In this document: positions 34,302 to 41,664 of the stretch, piece after piece
Numbering within the stretch: the first letter of the stretch is position 1
Layout: the number at the start of each line of letters is the position of its first letter
NCBI RefSeq assembly: GCF_023347275.1
Contig: NZ_CP094468.1
Span: 310,001 to 374,000 of the forward strand
Direction of reading: 5' to 3'
DNA length: 64,000 bases
DNA from: Faecalibacterium sp. I3-3-89
GTDB taxonomy: Bacteria; Bacillota; Clostridia; Oscillospirales; Ruminococcaceae
The notes under the pieces: model-generated
The model's input: the letters and a program-made list of their open reading frames with translations, nothing else
What the model was told of the DNA's origin: nothing
Databases searched by the model: none
Translations under genes and position numbers: made by a program

Positions 34302-35808
34302 GAACTCGGATTACACCGCCATCGAAGCGTACCTCGTTTACCAGCACGACGCGTTCACCGGAAAACAGCTTCTGGACGAACAAGGCAGACCGAAGCTGCG
34401 GGAATCCTACCTGCTCGATACCCTTGAGTGCGGCGATTTCTCGTTTGCAACAGCCTGTCTGCTGGCAAACCGCAAGTATGGCAAGAACACCCAGCATGGT
34501 GATATCAAAAGCCACCAGTATATCATCAGCTTTGACCCAAGAGATGCAGCCGACAACGGCTTGACCATGGAAAAGGCACAGGCACTTGGTCTGAAATTCT
34601 GCGAAGAAAACTTCCCCGGTCATCCCGCCATCGTCTGCACCCACCCGGATGGGCACAACCATTCGGGAAACATCCATGTCCACATCGTGATCGGCAGCAT
34701 CCGAATGCGCGAGGTGGAACGCAAGCCCTATATGCAGAAGCCCCGTGACTGGCTAGAGGGCATGAAGCACTCCAGCACAGCCCAGACCATGCGGCACTTG
34801 CGTGTTGAGGTCATGGAGCTGTGCGAGGGTGCCGGACTGTACCAGATCGACCTGCTCAACGGCTCGAAAGAGCGCGTGAGCGAAGCCGAGTATTGGGCGC
34901 GCAGGCGTGGCCAGTTGAAACTTGACCGTGAAAACGCAGCCCTTACCGCAGCCGGACAGCAGACAACACAAACGAAGTTTGAAACCTCAAAGAAAACCTT
35001 GCGGAGACAGATTTCGGAGGTTCTCAATGTTGCAACGAGTTTTGAAGATTTCTCGGACAGGCTCTTGCAGCAGTACGGCATTACCGTCAAGGAAAGCCGT
35101 GGACGGCTCAGCTATCTGCCTGCTGGAAGGACAAAGTTCATCCGGGCGCGCAGCATCGGTGACAAGTTCGAGAAAGAACTTGTGCTTGCCGCTCTGAAAG
35201 CCAATACCGAACGCAAGCGCACTATCCAGTCCAAGTCTGACCGCATCGGGAAACTGCTCGATATTCAGGCGAAGCTGAAGCAGGGTAAGGGCATCGGCTA
35301 CGAGCGTTGGGCGAAAAAACACAACCTCAAAGCTATGGCACAGACCTTGATCCTCTTGCAGGAAAATGGTCTGCTCAACGAGGACGCACTCGACCAGAGA
35401 ATTACAGAGCTTGATACCAAGTTCCACGATTCGCTGGCAGTGGTGAAAGATCTCGAAGGTCGCATGAAAGCCAACAAAGAGCTGCGCTATCATGTCGCAG
35501 CCTACGCCAGCACCAAGAACATCGCCCAGCAGTTAAAGACCGCCAAGTGCCCCGCAGCCTTTGAGGAACAGCATCGTGCAGAGCTGACAGCGTACCGAGC
35601 GGCAGCAGCCTATTTCAAGGCAAACAACACCACAAAGCTGCCCAGCCCGAAAAAGCTGGAAGCCGAGTATGCACAGTTGGCATCCGAAAAGGCAAAGTTC
35701 TATGAGCAGTACAAAGAAGCCAAGGAAGAACTGCTCAAGCTGAAAACCGCAAAGCAGAACGTTGCGTCCTTTTTCCGGGAGGAAGAACAGGCGCAGCAGG
35801 AGAGATAA
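34273..35808 (+). CDS. MOBP-type relaxase (MobA/MobL-like)
   Basis: A 511-residue relaxase. The N-terminal nuclease domain begins MATLKHISSKNSDYTAIEAYL, with candidate catalytic Tyr residues, and has the metal-binding histidine motif HPDGHNHSGNIHVHI at residues 124-138. It nicks oriT and pilots the single strand during conjugation. The C-terminal half is charged and helical, ending in a coiled coil (KAKFYEQYKEAKEELLKLKTAKQN). The start at ATG 34273 lies inside mobC; a GTG at 34264 is also in frame. Without transfer-channel genes in the window, it must use a channel supplied in trans. Confidence 0.88.
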   Translation: MATLKHISSKNSDYTAIEAYLVYQHDAFTGKQLLDEQGRPKLRESYLLDTLECGDFSFATACLLANRKYGKNTQHGDIKSHQYIISFDPRDAADNGLTMEKAQALGLKFCEENFPGHPAIVCTHPDGHNHSGNIHVHIVIGSIRMREVERKPYMQKPRDWLEGMKHSSTAQTMRHLRVEVMELCEGAGLYQIDLLNGSKERVSEAEYWARRRGQLKLDRENAALTAAGQQTTQTKFETSKKTLRRQISEVLNVATSFEDFSDRLLQQYGITVKESRGRLSYLPAGRTKFIRARSIGDKFEKELVLAALKANTERKRTIQSKSDRIGKLLDIQAKLKQGKGIGYERWAKKHNLKAMAQTLILLQENGLLNEDALDQRITELDTKFHDSLAVVKDLEGRMKANKELRYHVAAYASTKNIAQQLKTAKCPAAFEEQHRAELTAYRAAAAYFKANNTTKLPSPKKLEAEYAQLASEKAKFYEQYKEAKEELLKLKTAKQNVASFFREEEQAQQER

Positions 35809-35820
35809 AGGAGTGTGCGT

Positions 35821-36696
35821 ATGATCAACTTGAAAATTGACCCGGAGTTCCAGTCCCAGATCCCTCCACTGACCGATGATGAATTCAAGCAGCTTGAAGA
35901 AAATATCCTGAAAGAGGGCAAGCTGCTCTCTCCTTTGATTGTTTGGAATAACACCCTTGTTGATGGTCACAACCGTTATGAAATCGTTCAGGAACATCCC
36001 GAAATCTCCTTCTCCACGATGCCGCTCCCGTTTGAAAGCAGAGAAGAAGTCCTCGCATGGATCTGCAAAAACCAGTTGGGGCGGCGCAACCTTACACCGG
36101 AGCAGAAGAAGTTCCTCATTGGAAAGCAGTACAGTGTGGAACATCGAAAGCCCGGTGGAAACGGCAACAACCAGCACACGACGTCTTCCAAGAAAACCGC
36201 CCCGGAGGAATTGTGTCAAATTGACACAATTCCTCCCACTGCCACAGATACAAGCGTCCGCAAGCAGATTGCAGAGCGGAACAACGTTAGCGAATCCTAT
36301 GTTGTCCGCTCGGAAAAGTTCATGCGGGGCGTTCAAATCATGGATCAGATGATACCCGGTATGCAGGAGAAAATTCTGTCCGGGCAGTTCAAAGTCCGTG
36401 ATGCCGATATGCACCGTCTTGCCAGGGCAGATTTTCCGAACCGCAAGCAGATCGTGCACGAAATTCTGCACCCGGAGGAGCGCCCTGCTCCGCAGAAACG
36501 CATCTACGGAATCAACTATTCTGCGCTGGAAGCTGCCGTCCGGCGAATCCAGCAGGATGTTGATTTCCTGATGAAGTATCTCCCCAAGGTGCCTGATGAT
36601 GCCTATGTGAAAGTGGAGACCACGAAGATCCTGAAGCAGCACAAGGCGTATATGGCACAGTTTGAAGAAATGCTGAACGATGAAAAAGTCGCATAA
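35821..36696 (+). CDS. ParB/Spo0J-like nuclease-domain protein
   Basis: A 291-residue protein with a ParB N-terminal domain: PPLTDDEFKQLEENILKEG, LIVWNNTLVDGHNRYEI and the EVLAWICKNQLGRRNLTPEQ continuation, a pattern found in element-borne ParB-like proteins. A helix-turn-helix-like part follows (VRKQIAERNNVSESYVVRSE). The role may be DNA binding, element maintenance or regulation. A 33-base palindrome sits inside the gene at 36204-36236. The ATG at 35821 follows AAAGGAGTGTGCGT. The gene is 12 bases behind the relaxase, so they form one operon. Confidence 0.8.
   Translation: MINLKIDPEFQSQIPPLTDDEFKQLEENILKEGKLLSPLIVWNNTLVDGHNRYEIVQEHPEISFSTMPLPFESREEVLAWICKNQLGRRNLTPEQKKFLIGKQYSVEHRKPGGNGNNQHTTSSKKTAPEELCQIDTIPPTATDTSVRKQIAERNNVSESYVVRSEKFMRGVQIMDQMIPGMQEKILSGQFKVRDADMHRLARADFPNRKQIVHEILHPEERPAPQKRIYGINYSALEAAVRRIQQDVDFLMKYLPKVPDDAYVKVETTKILKQHKAYMAQFEEMLNDEKVA
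36204..36236. repeat. 33-base near-perfect palindrome inside the parB-like gene
   Basis: Arms of 16 bases, GGAGGAATTGTGTCAA (36204-36219) and TTGACACAATTCCTCC (36221-36236), flank a single A. The RNA would form a very stable hairpin within the message. The linker codons it covers encode EELCQIDTIPP. Confidence 0.9.
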
Positions 36697-36840
36697 CGAC
36701 AGGCACTTGTAAGCCATCAACGAGCCACCAGCCGCAAGTGCAGGGCGGAAAGCATCCGCGCCCTTGCGCCTGACATGAAATTGGAACTTTGATTTTCTTG
36801 CCCGGCTTTGCCACGGTGGGACAGTCAAAGGAGCGTGCGT

Positions 36841-37122
36841 TTGAACAAAAAGAAAAAGTCCACAAACACTTCCCCTTACCCCGATGAAGTCATCGACCGT
36901 CTGGCACGGGCATTCTACCCGGCCATCCTTGCCTGCTGGAACAGCGAGGAAGGCCAGCGGGAGTTTGCTGCATGGCAGGCGGAGCAGGCTCATCATGCCC
37001 CCAGCAAAGAGAAACAGAGCGTTCCCGACGGGGAACGCCCTGTTGTACATATCGTTGTCGTAGGTGGATTTTTCAGGGTGCGTCCGGGTGGGCGCACCCT
37101 GTTTTTACGTTTAGTCCTCTAG
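36841..37122 (+). CDS. Small element-borne protein of unknown function
   Basis: A 93-residue frame. The TTG at 36841 follows AAAGGAGCGTGCGT, almost the same leader as the parB-like gene. The N-terminus is lysine-rich, then comes PYPDEVIDRLARAFYPAILACWNSEEGQREFAAW as a compact helical stretch (residues 10-43, quoted in two parts: PYPDEVIDRLARAFY and PAILACWNSEEGQREF). I do not recognise a characterized family, but such short genes are common behind relaxase operons. The last 20 residues or so read through a terminator-like hairpin (37075-37100) and look unnatural, so the native stop may have been lost. The 3' end overlaps the convergent small gene by 12 bases. Confidence 0.6.
   Translation: MNKKKKSTNTSPYPDEVIDRLARAFYPAILACWNSEEGQREFAAWQAEQAHHAPSKEKQSVPDGERPVVHIVVVGGFFRVRPGGRTLFLRLVL
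37075..37105 (+). terminator. Terminator-like hairpin inside the 3' end of the small gene
   Basis: AGGGTGCG (37075-37082) pairs with CGCACCCT (37093-37100), followed by GTTTTTA. Confidence 0.7.
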
Positions 37123-37362
37123 TCCGTGACTACCAGCCGCATTCTTCAGATACTCCTCTGGCTCACCGTTCAGAATCAACTCAGCATACGCCAGCGGGTC
37201 ATTATAGATGAGGTAGTCCAATTCAGTCCGCTGTGCCATAGTGACATCCAGTGCATCCTCGACCCCGGTGCAGTTGATGGAAATTTTTCTCCCATCCCGG
37301 AGCAGCAGCTCCACACAGCCGGTGTCCATGTTAAAATGACAGGCTCTTGCATCGTACTTCAT
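37111..37362 (-). CDS. Small conserved protein (DUF6061-like)
   Basis: An 83-residue protein with the ATG at 37362 behind a strong AGGAGG. It opens MKYDARACHFNMDTGCVELLL and continues RDGRKISINCTGVEDALDVTMAQRTELDYL and ends in EPEEYLKNAAGSHGLED (given in parts of 20 residues or fewer: MKYDARACHFNMDTGCVELL, RDGRKISINCTGVEDAL). The pattern resembles small DUF6061 proteins found on clostridial mobile elements; function unknown. It runs opposite to the mobilization operon and lies near the right end of the element, between that operon and tRNA-Pro. Confidence 0.65.
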   Translation of the reverse strand: MKYDARACHFNMDTGCVELLLRDGRKISINCTGVEDALDVTMAQRTELDYLIYNDPLAYAELILNGEPEEYLKNAAGSHGLED

Positions 37363-37465
37363 AATCGTGTCCTCCTGAAATCACTGTCTGGCTTGTATCG
37401 GTCAATCTATGATTTCGGATTTCGTCTTCTGTCGGAAACCGCTATTGAGCTTTCCGAAGAAAACA

Positions 37466-37509
37466 AATAATCCGAACCCATCTCCTATTGGAAATAAGTT
37501 CGGATTATT
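37466..37509. terminator. Hairpin at the right end of the element
   Basis: AATAATCCGAAC (37466-37477) pairs with GTTCGGATTATT (37498-37509), with T-runs on both sides. It ends the tRNA-Pro transcript in the integrated state. Read on the minus strand from 37515, the same bases are an open frame that would extend the recombinase in the circular form. Confidence 0.8.
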
Positions 37510-37515
37510 TTTGTC

Positions 37516-37521
37516 TGGTCG
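37516..37521 (-). other. Right attachment site core (attR) within the tRNA-Pro 3' end
   Basis: CGACCA on the minus strand: the last acceptor bases, the discriminator A and CCA. The same six bases in the same orientation occur at 16302-16307. Element sequence GACAAAAATAATCC follows directly. Confidence 0.6.
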
Positions 37522-37591
37522 GAGTGGCGAGACTCGAACTCGCGGCCTCCTGCTCCCAAAGCAGGCGCGCTACCAACTGCGCAACACCCCG
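37516..37591 (-). tRNA. tRNA-Pro (anticodon UGG)
   Basis: A 76-base tRNA including the encoded CCA. The acceptor stem CGGGGTG pairs with CACTCCG (one G-U). The D loop has GCAGTTGGTAGCGC, the anticodon stem CCTGC/GCAGG encloses loop TTTGGGA with anticodon TGG, and the T arm has GAGTTCGAGTC. All arms fold normally, so the mobile element inserted at its 3' end has left the tRNA intact. Confidence 0.95.
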
Positions 37592-37652
37592 GCGGTGATA
37601 CCTAAACAGTATACCTTTTTTTGGGCGCGGAGTCAATCCCGGGGCAGAAAAA

Positions 37653-38102
37653 TCAGGACTTGGCGCCGCAGCAGCCGCAGCCCTCGTTGACGGACGGGAG
37701 GCTCTGGGCCAGCTGCTCGAGGGTCACGCTGTCGATGTACTGATTGATGACCTCGTCGAGGCCCGCCCAGAAGGGCAGGGTGAAGCACTGGTCGGACATG
37801 GGGCACTCGTTGGTCACGCTGCCGAGGCAGGGGATGGGGGCGACGCTGCCCTCGATGGCCCGCAGGATCTCACCGGCGGTGTAGTCGGCGGGGGCCTTGG
37901 TCAGGCGGTAGCCGCCCTGACTGCCCCGCTCGCTCTTGACGAGGCCCACGCGGGCCAGCGGGGTGACGATTTGTTCGAGATATTTCAAGCTCAGCTGTTG
38001 GCGCTCGCTGATCTCCTTCAGGGAGACGGTGGTGCCCGGCGCATAGCGGGCCAGCTCGGCCATCAGCCGCAGCGCATAGCGGCTCTTGGTGGAAAATTTC
38101 AT
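37653..38102 (-). CDS. Rrf2/IscR-family iron-sulfur regulator
   Basis: A 149-residue Rrf2 protein. The winged helix covers about residues 1-70 (MKFSTKSRYALRLMAELA, LSLKYLEQIVTPL, RGSQGGYRL). Three cysteines at 92, 100 and 106 (PCLGSVTNECPMSDQC) match the [2Fe-2S] ligand region of IscR, so it probably senses cluster status. The tail has GCGCCG, three more Cys. The start at 38102 has AAGGAGAG upstream. It lies divergent from the rhodanese gene and near nifS-nifU, which it probably controls. The identity as a true IscR orthologue is not certain; CymR-type regulators are close relatives but lack these Cys. Confidence 0.85.
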   Translation of the reverse strand: MKFSTKSRYALRLMAELARYAPGTTVSLKEISERQQLSLKYLEQIVTPLARVGLVKSERGSQGGYRLTKAPADYTAGEILRAIEGSVAPIPCLGSVTNECPMSDQCFTLPFWAGLDEVINQYIDSVTLEQLAQSLPSVNEGCGCCGAKS

Positions 38103-38228
38103 AGCGGTCTCTCTCCTTATTCGTCTTTCAGTATACCACGGCGTCCCGCTTTTGGAAAGTGAAAAAACCTTCCTTTCGGCAGCATCCGAGGGGGACCGGG
38201 AAAAATACCGCGAGAGGGAAGCGGCATC

Positions 38229-38257
38229 TTGCGAGAGCAAAAAATATCTGTTATCAT
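38229..38257 (+). promoter_or_regulatory. Promoter of the rhodanese gene
   Basis: TTGCGA (38229-38234), a 17-base spacer and TATCAT (38252-38257). Confidence 0.55.
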
Positions 38258-38294
38258 AAGATGATACAACAAGAGACGATAAGGAGAGACACCT

Positions 38295-38618
38295 ATGATA
38301 CAGAAGATCGACCCCGCAGCCGCCATCCGTCTGCTGGACGCGAAAAAGGCACAGGCAGTGGACGTGCGGGAGCCGGATGAATACGCAGTGGGACATATCC
38401 CGGGGGCAAAGCTGCTGCCGCTGGGCGAGGTGATGAGCCGTGCCGCTGAGGTGCTGCCCGATAAGGATGCGCCGTGGCTGGTCTACTGCCGCACCGGACG
38501 CCGCAGCGCGGATGCAGCCCAGAAGCTGGATGCGCTGGGGTATACCAATATCTATGACCTCGGGGGCATCCTCAGCTGGCCCTATGAGATCGAGGGGGAC
38601 TTTGAGGGGCATTTCTGA
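38295..38618 (+). CDS. Rhodanese-like sulfurtransferase
   Basis: A single-domain rhodanese of 107 residues. The active-site loop VYCRTGRRSADAA contains Cys65, which carries the persulfide. The CH2A-like segment is AVDVREPDEYAVGHIPGA, and the C-terminus ends with GGILSWPYEIEG, the typical GG...W element. It may carry sulfur for iron-sulfur cluster assembly or for detoxification. The ATG follows AAGGAGAGACACCT. It is divergent from the IscR-like gene and upstream of nifS-nifU, which supports a role in sulfur handling. Confidence 0.9.
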   Translation: MIQKIDPAAAIRLLDAKKAQAVDVREPDEYAVGHIPGAKLLPLGEVMSRAAEVLPDKDAPWLVYCRTGRRSADAAQKLDALGYTNIYDLGGILSWPYEIEGDFEGHF

Positions 38619-38628
38619 GAGGGATTGC

Positions 38629-39132
38629 GCGCTGGTGGCGCGGGGGTAGAGCGCGGTTACGCGGGGTTAAGTTCTCTTTTGCGTGCCAAAAGAGAACCAG
38701 AAAAGCACCCGCTACTTTCGAGGCGCGGGAGGCACGAATCAAGGGCTGCTCGCCCTTGATAATCCCGGAGGAGTAGTCGAAGTACAAAAATGCTAGCCGC
38801 TTCGCTAAACGCATTTTTTGTACTTCTCCGGTTTACGGCTCCGCCGATGGTGTTACGTTTTCGCAGAACTTTACGTTCTGCAAGGGCGTAAAGTCTGCTG
38901 CGAAGCAGCAAATGGGAGAAACGAGAAAAAAGCGTTAAGCGCAGCGGCTAGCTTTTTTCCGTTTCGACTTCCACATTGGAATTGTTAAGGGCGAGCAGCC
39001 CTTAACTCGTTGCGGGGAGAGTGGAGTCCAGAGGTAGGGAGGGGGGAGTCGAAACACCCCTCCCTGCCTCTGGCCCGCGCGGAGCGCAAGCCACTTGACA
39101 ATAAGAAAAAACCTGCCCCGCGCCACCAGCGC
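38629..39132. repeat. 504-base nested inverted-repeat element (MITE-like)
   Basis: Ends: GCGCTGGTGGCGCGGGG (38629-38645) and its exact reverse complement (39116-39132). Inside are nested or paired structures: AAGGGCTGCTCGCCCTT (38741-38757) and its reverse complement (38987-39003); a long hairpin at 38779-38826; GCAGAAC/GTTCTGC near 38865; and a 17-bp stem with one G-T pair (39028-39044 with 39057-39073). No gene is supported in it. It looks like a non-autonomous repeat or a highly structured RNA. The gap continues to 39282 without further features. Confidence 0.8.
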
Positions 39133-39282
39133 AAAATCTCACTTAAAGAAAACCAAGCCCTGCTGCAACAGTGCTCCGCCCTGCGCCGCAGGCGCATACG
39201 CCCGCTTGACGAAAACATATCCCGCCGAAAAATCAATTCACCCTAAGAAGTCTCACCTCACAGAAAGCAGAAAGGTCAGAAG

Positions 39283-39720
39283 ATGTTTACTGCCAAACAG
39301 TTCGCCGGCACCCACTGCGGCTGCCGCTACCAGCAGGACTACCGCCCCACGCTGGGCCGGGACGGTAAAAAAGAGTCTGGCACATTGGAGGTCATCAAAT
39401 TCTATTACGACGGTGCCATCCGGATGGAGCAGCACTGCTATGGCGAGGCGGCGACCTTCGTGTTCGGCGTCTGGGCCAAGGGGATGGACGCCGACGGCAC
39501 CCTCCACTGGGCACTGCCCGACCGCCGCAAGAGCTACTACGACGAGGACTATCTGCCCAAGAAGCTGGACCGGGTGGACGAAGAGGGAAACCTCTACTTC
39601 GACGGCAGCCCCTTCCCGTGGCGGCTGGCCGACGACTTCGCGGAAGACAAGCGCTGGGGCTACCCGAAGTGGAAGGTGTTGCTGGGAAAACTCACCGGAA
39701 AAGGCCTGAAATGTGACTGA
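39283..39720 (+). CDS. Conserved hypothetical protein
   Basis: A 145-residue soluble protein, aromatic and acidic. Visible pieces are MFTAKQFAGTHCGCRYQQDY, EVIKFYYDGAIRMEQHCYGE and the C-terminal WGYPKWKVLLGKLTGKG. I recognise no family and see no signal peptide or membrane segment. The start has AAAGGTCAGAAG upstream. It is flanked by the nested repeat element and by the nifS promoter, and reads in the same direction as nifS. Codon use matches the flanking chromosome, so it is probably a native gene. A link to iron-sulfur assembly is only positional. Confidence 0.6.
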   Translation: MFTAKQFAGTHCGCRYQQDYRPTLGRDGKKESGTLEVIKFYYDGAIRMEQHCYGEAATFVFGVWAKGMDADGTLHWALPDRRKSYYDEDYLPKKLDRVDEEGNLYFDGSPFPWRLADDFAEDKRWGYPKWKVLLGKLTGKGLKCD

Positions 39721-39736
39721 ATCACGAAATTCGAGT

Positions 39737-39773
39737 ATTCCCATTGACATACTAGGGAATGATATGATATAAC
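39737..39773 (+). promoter_or_regulatory. nifS-nifU promoter with candidate Rrf2 operator
   Basis: TTGACA (39744-39749), an 18-base spacer and TATAAC (39768-39773). ATTCCC (39737-39742) and GGGAAT (39755-39760) form an inverted repeat that brackets the -35 box, a good position for repression by the IscR-like regulator. Confidence 0.6.
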
Positions 39774-39861
39774 TATTCCGTCAAATGGAATCCATGCGGG
39801 TGCGCCCCGGCCCCCGAGAAGGCGCGGCGTACCCACATTTCAGCAGAAAGGAATCATTCCT

Positions 39862-41079
39862 ATGGAAAACACAGAAAAAGTGGTTTATCTGGATAACGCT
39901 GCTACCACCGCCTGTGCCCCCGAGGCTCTGGCTGTGATGGTCGAGGCCCTGAGCGGTGCCTGCGGCAACCCCAGCAGCCATTACAGTGTGGGCTATGAGG
40001 CCAAGGAATTTGTGGATAAGGGCCGCGCACAGGTGGCAAAGGCCATCAACGCATCCCCGGCCGAGATCTTCTTTACCGGCTGCGGCTCTGAGGCCGACAA
40101 CTGGGCGGTGAAGGGCACTGCCTTCACCAAGGCACGCCAGAACAAAAAGCACCTCATCACCAGCGCGTTCGAGCACCACGCCATCATGCACAGCATGGCC
40201 GCTCTCGAGCGTATGGGCTTTGAGGTCACTTATATCAAGCCCACCACCGAGGGCTATATCCGCCCCGAGGACGTCGAGGCTGCCATCCGCCCCGACACGG
40301 CCCTCATCAGCATCATGATGGCCAACAACGAGATCGGCACCATCCAGCCCATCAAGGAGATCGCGGAGATCGCCCACAAGCATGGCATCTGGATGCACAC
40401 CGACGCCGTTCAGGCAGTCGGTGCGATCCCCGTGGACGTCAAAGAGCTGGGCGTGGATATGCTGTCCATGAGCGCTCACAAGTTCAACGGCCCCAAGGGC
40501 ATGGGTGCACTCTACTGCCGCAAGGGCATCTGGCCTCAGAACCTCATCGACGGCGGCAGTCAGGAAGCACGCCACCGCGCAGGCACCGAGAACGTCGCCG
40601 GCATCGCTGGTATGGGCAAGGCCCTCGAGATGGCCACGGAGCATCTGGAAGAGCGGATGGCCCACGAGAAGGTGCTGCGCGATTACGTCATCGACCGTGT
40701 CCTGAAGAACATCCCCGAGGCACGCCTGAACGGCGGCCTTGAGCACCGTCTGCCCGGCAATGTGAACATCAGCTTCCCGGGTCTGGAGGGCGAGACCATC
40801 CTGTTGGACCTCGATATGCACGGTATCTGCGCCTCGACCGGCTCTGCCTGCAACTCCGACAGCCTCGATCCCAGCCATGTCCTGCTGAGCATCGGCGTGC
40901 CGGAGGAGATCGGCCACGGTTCCATGCGGTTCACCTTTGGCCCGCAGAACACCATGGAAGAAGCAAAATATCTGTGCGATGTGCTGGAGGAGGTCATTCC
41001 CCGCCGTCGTGCTATGAGTTGTATGTGGCTGCAGGGTCAGAACACGGCCCGCCAGTTCAGCCTGAAGGGAGATAAGTAA
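39862..41079 (+). CDS. nifS: Cysteine desulfurase
   Basis: A 405-residue class V aminotransferase-fold enzyme. It takes sulfur from cysteine as a persulfide and passes it to the scaffold. The PLP-binding Lys207 lies in SMSAHKFNGPKG. The catalytic Cys330 lies in GICASTGSACNSD with a short loop, typical of IscS/NifS group I. N-terminal YLDNAATTACAPEAL and the FTGCGSEADNWAV cofactor region are also clear. The ATG follows AAAGGAATCATTCCT. It is co-transcribed with nifU, whose ATG comes two bases after its stop codon. Confidence 0.94.
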   Translation: MENTEKVVYLDNAATTACAPEALAVMVEALSGACGNPSSHYSVGYEAKEFVDKGRAQVAKAINASPAEIFFTGCGSEADNWAVKGTAFTKARQNKKHLITSAFEHHAIMHSMAALERMGFEVTYIKPTTEGYIRPEDVEAAIRPDTALISIMMANNEIGTIQPIKEIAEIAHKHGIWMHTDAVQAVGAIPVDVKELGVDMLSMSAHKFNGPKGMGALYCRKGIWPQNLIDGGSQEARHRAGTENVAGIAGMGKALEMATEHLEERMAHEKVLRDYVIDRVLKNIPEARLNGGLEHRLPGNVNISFPGLEGETILLDLDMHGICASTGSACNSDSLDPSHVLLSIGVPEEIGHGSMRFTFGPQNTMEEAKYLCDVLEEVIPRRRAMSCMWLQGQNTARQFSLKGDK

Positions 41080-41080
41080 A

Positions 41081-41530
41081 ATGGCAGGTATGTATAGCGC
41101 AAAGGTCATGGAGCATTTTGCACATCCGCACAACGTGGGCGAGCTCCCCGATGCAAACGGCGTGGGCGAGGTCGGCAATCCCAAGTGCGGCGACATCATG
41201 CGGATGTACCTCAAGATCGAGAACAACGTCATCGTTGATGTCAAGTTCCTCACCTTCGGCTGCGGCGCAGCCATTGCCACCAGCAGCATGGCCACCGACC
41301 TCATCAAGGGTAAGACCGTGGACGAGGCTCTGAAGCTGACCAACAAGGCTGTTGTCGAGGCTCTGGAAGGTCTGCCTCCCATCAAGGTCCACTGCTCTGT
41401 TCTGGCTGAGCAGGCCGTCAAGTCGGCGCTGTCTGACTACTACCGTCGTCAGGGCATCGACCCGGAACCCATCGTGGGCAAGCTGGAAGAGGACTGCGAC
41501 CATTGCAGCGGCGAGAGCTGCGGCCGCTGA
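41081..41530 (+). CDS. nifU: NifU/IscU-type iron-sulfur scaffold
   Basis: A 149-residue scaffold with the three cluster-binding cysteines Cys36 (GNPKCGD), Cys61 (TFGCGAA) and Cys105 (KVHCSVLAE), and the conserved Asp38 beside the first Cys. New [2Fe-2S] clusters are built here with sulfur from the desulfurase. The C-terminal tail CDHCSGESCGR adds three more Cys that are not in E. coli IscU and occur in anaerobe-type NifU homologues. The gene follows nifS at once. The assembly pair would serve the Rnf complex downstream, which needs many clusters. Confidence 0.92.
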   Translation: MAGMYSAKVMEHFAHPHNVGELPDANGVGEVGNPKCGDIMRMYLKIENNVIVDVKFLTFGCGAAIATSSMATDLIKGKTVDEALKLTNKAVVEALEGLPPIKVHCSVLAEQAVKSALSDYYRRQGIDPEPIVGKLEEDCDHCSGESCGR

Positions 41531-41559
41531 GATGTCCCCGGCTCGATAATTGAATAAGC

Positions 41560-41603
41560 AAGGCCCGGCGGATGCTGTACAAGCGTCTGCCGGGCCTTTT
41601 TTG
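41560..41603 (+). terminator. Terminator after nifU
   Basis: AAGGCCCGGC (41560-41569) pairs with GCCGGGCCTT (41589-41598), followed by TTTT. An inner part of the stem continues with few mismatches. Confidence 0.9.
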
Positions 41604-41664
41604 CACCCCGGAGGCGGGCGGTGCATAGGATAGCGCACCGAGGATAGGGGGAGGGGATCTTGCA

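Noticed and set aside
38295..38618. Extension of the Rrf2 gene upstream to 38612 on the minus strand
   Set aside because: The ATG at 38102 has a good AAGGAGAG site and the family's usual N-terminus; the extension would cover the divergent promoter and the rhodanese gene.
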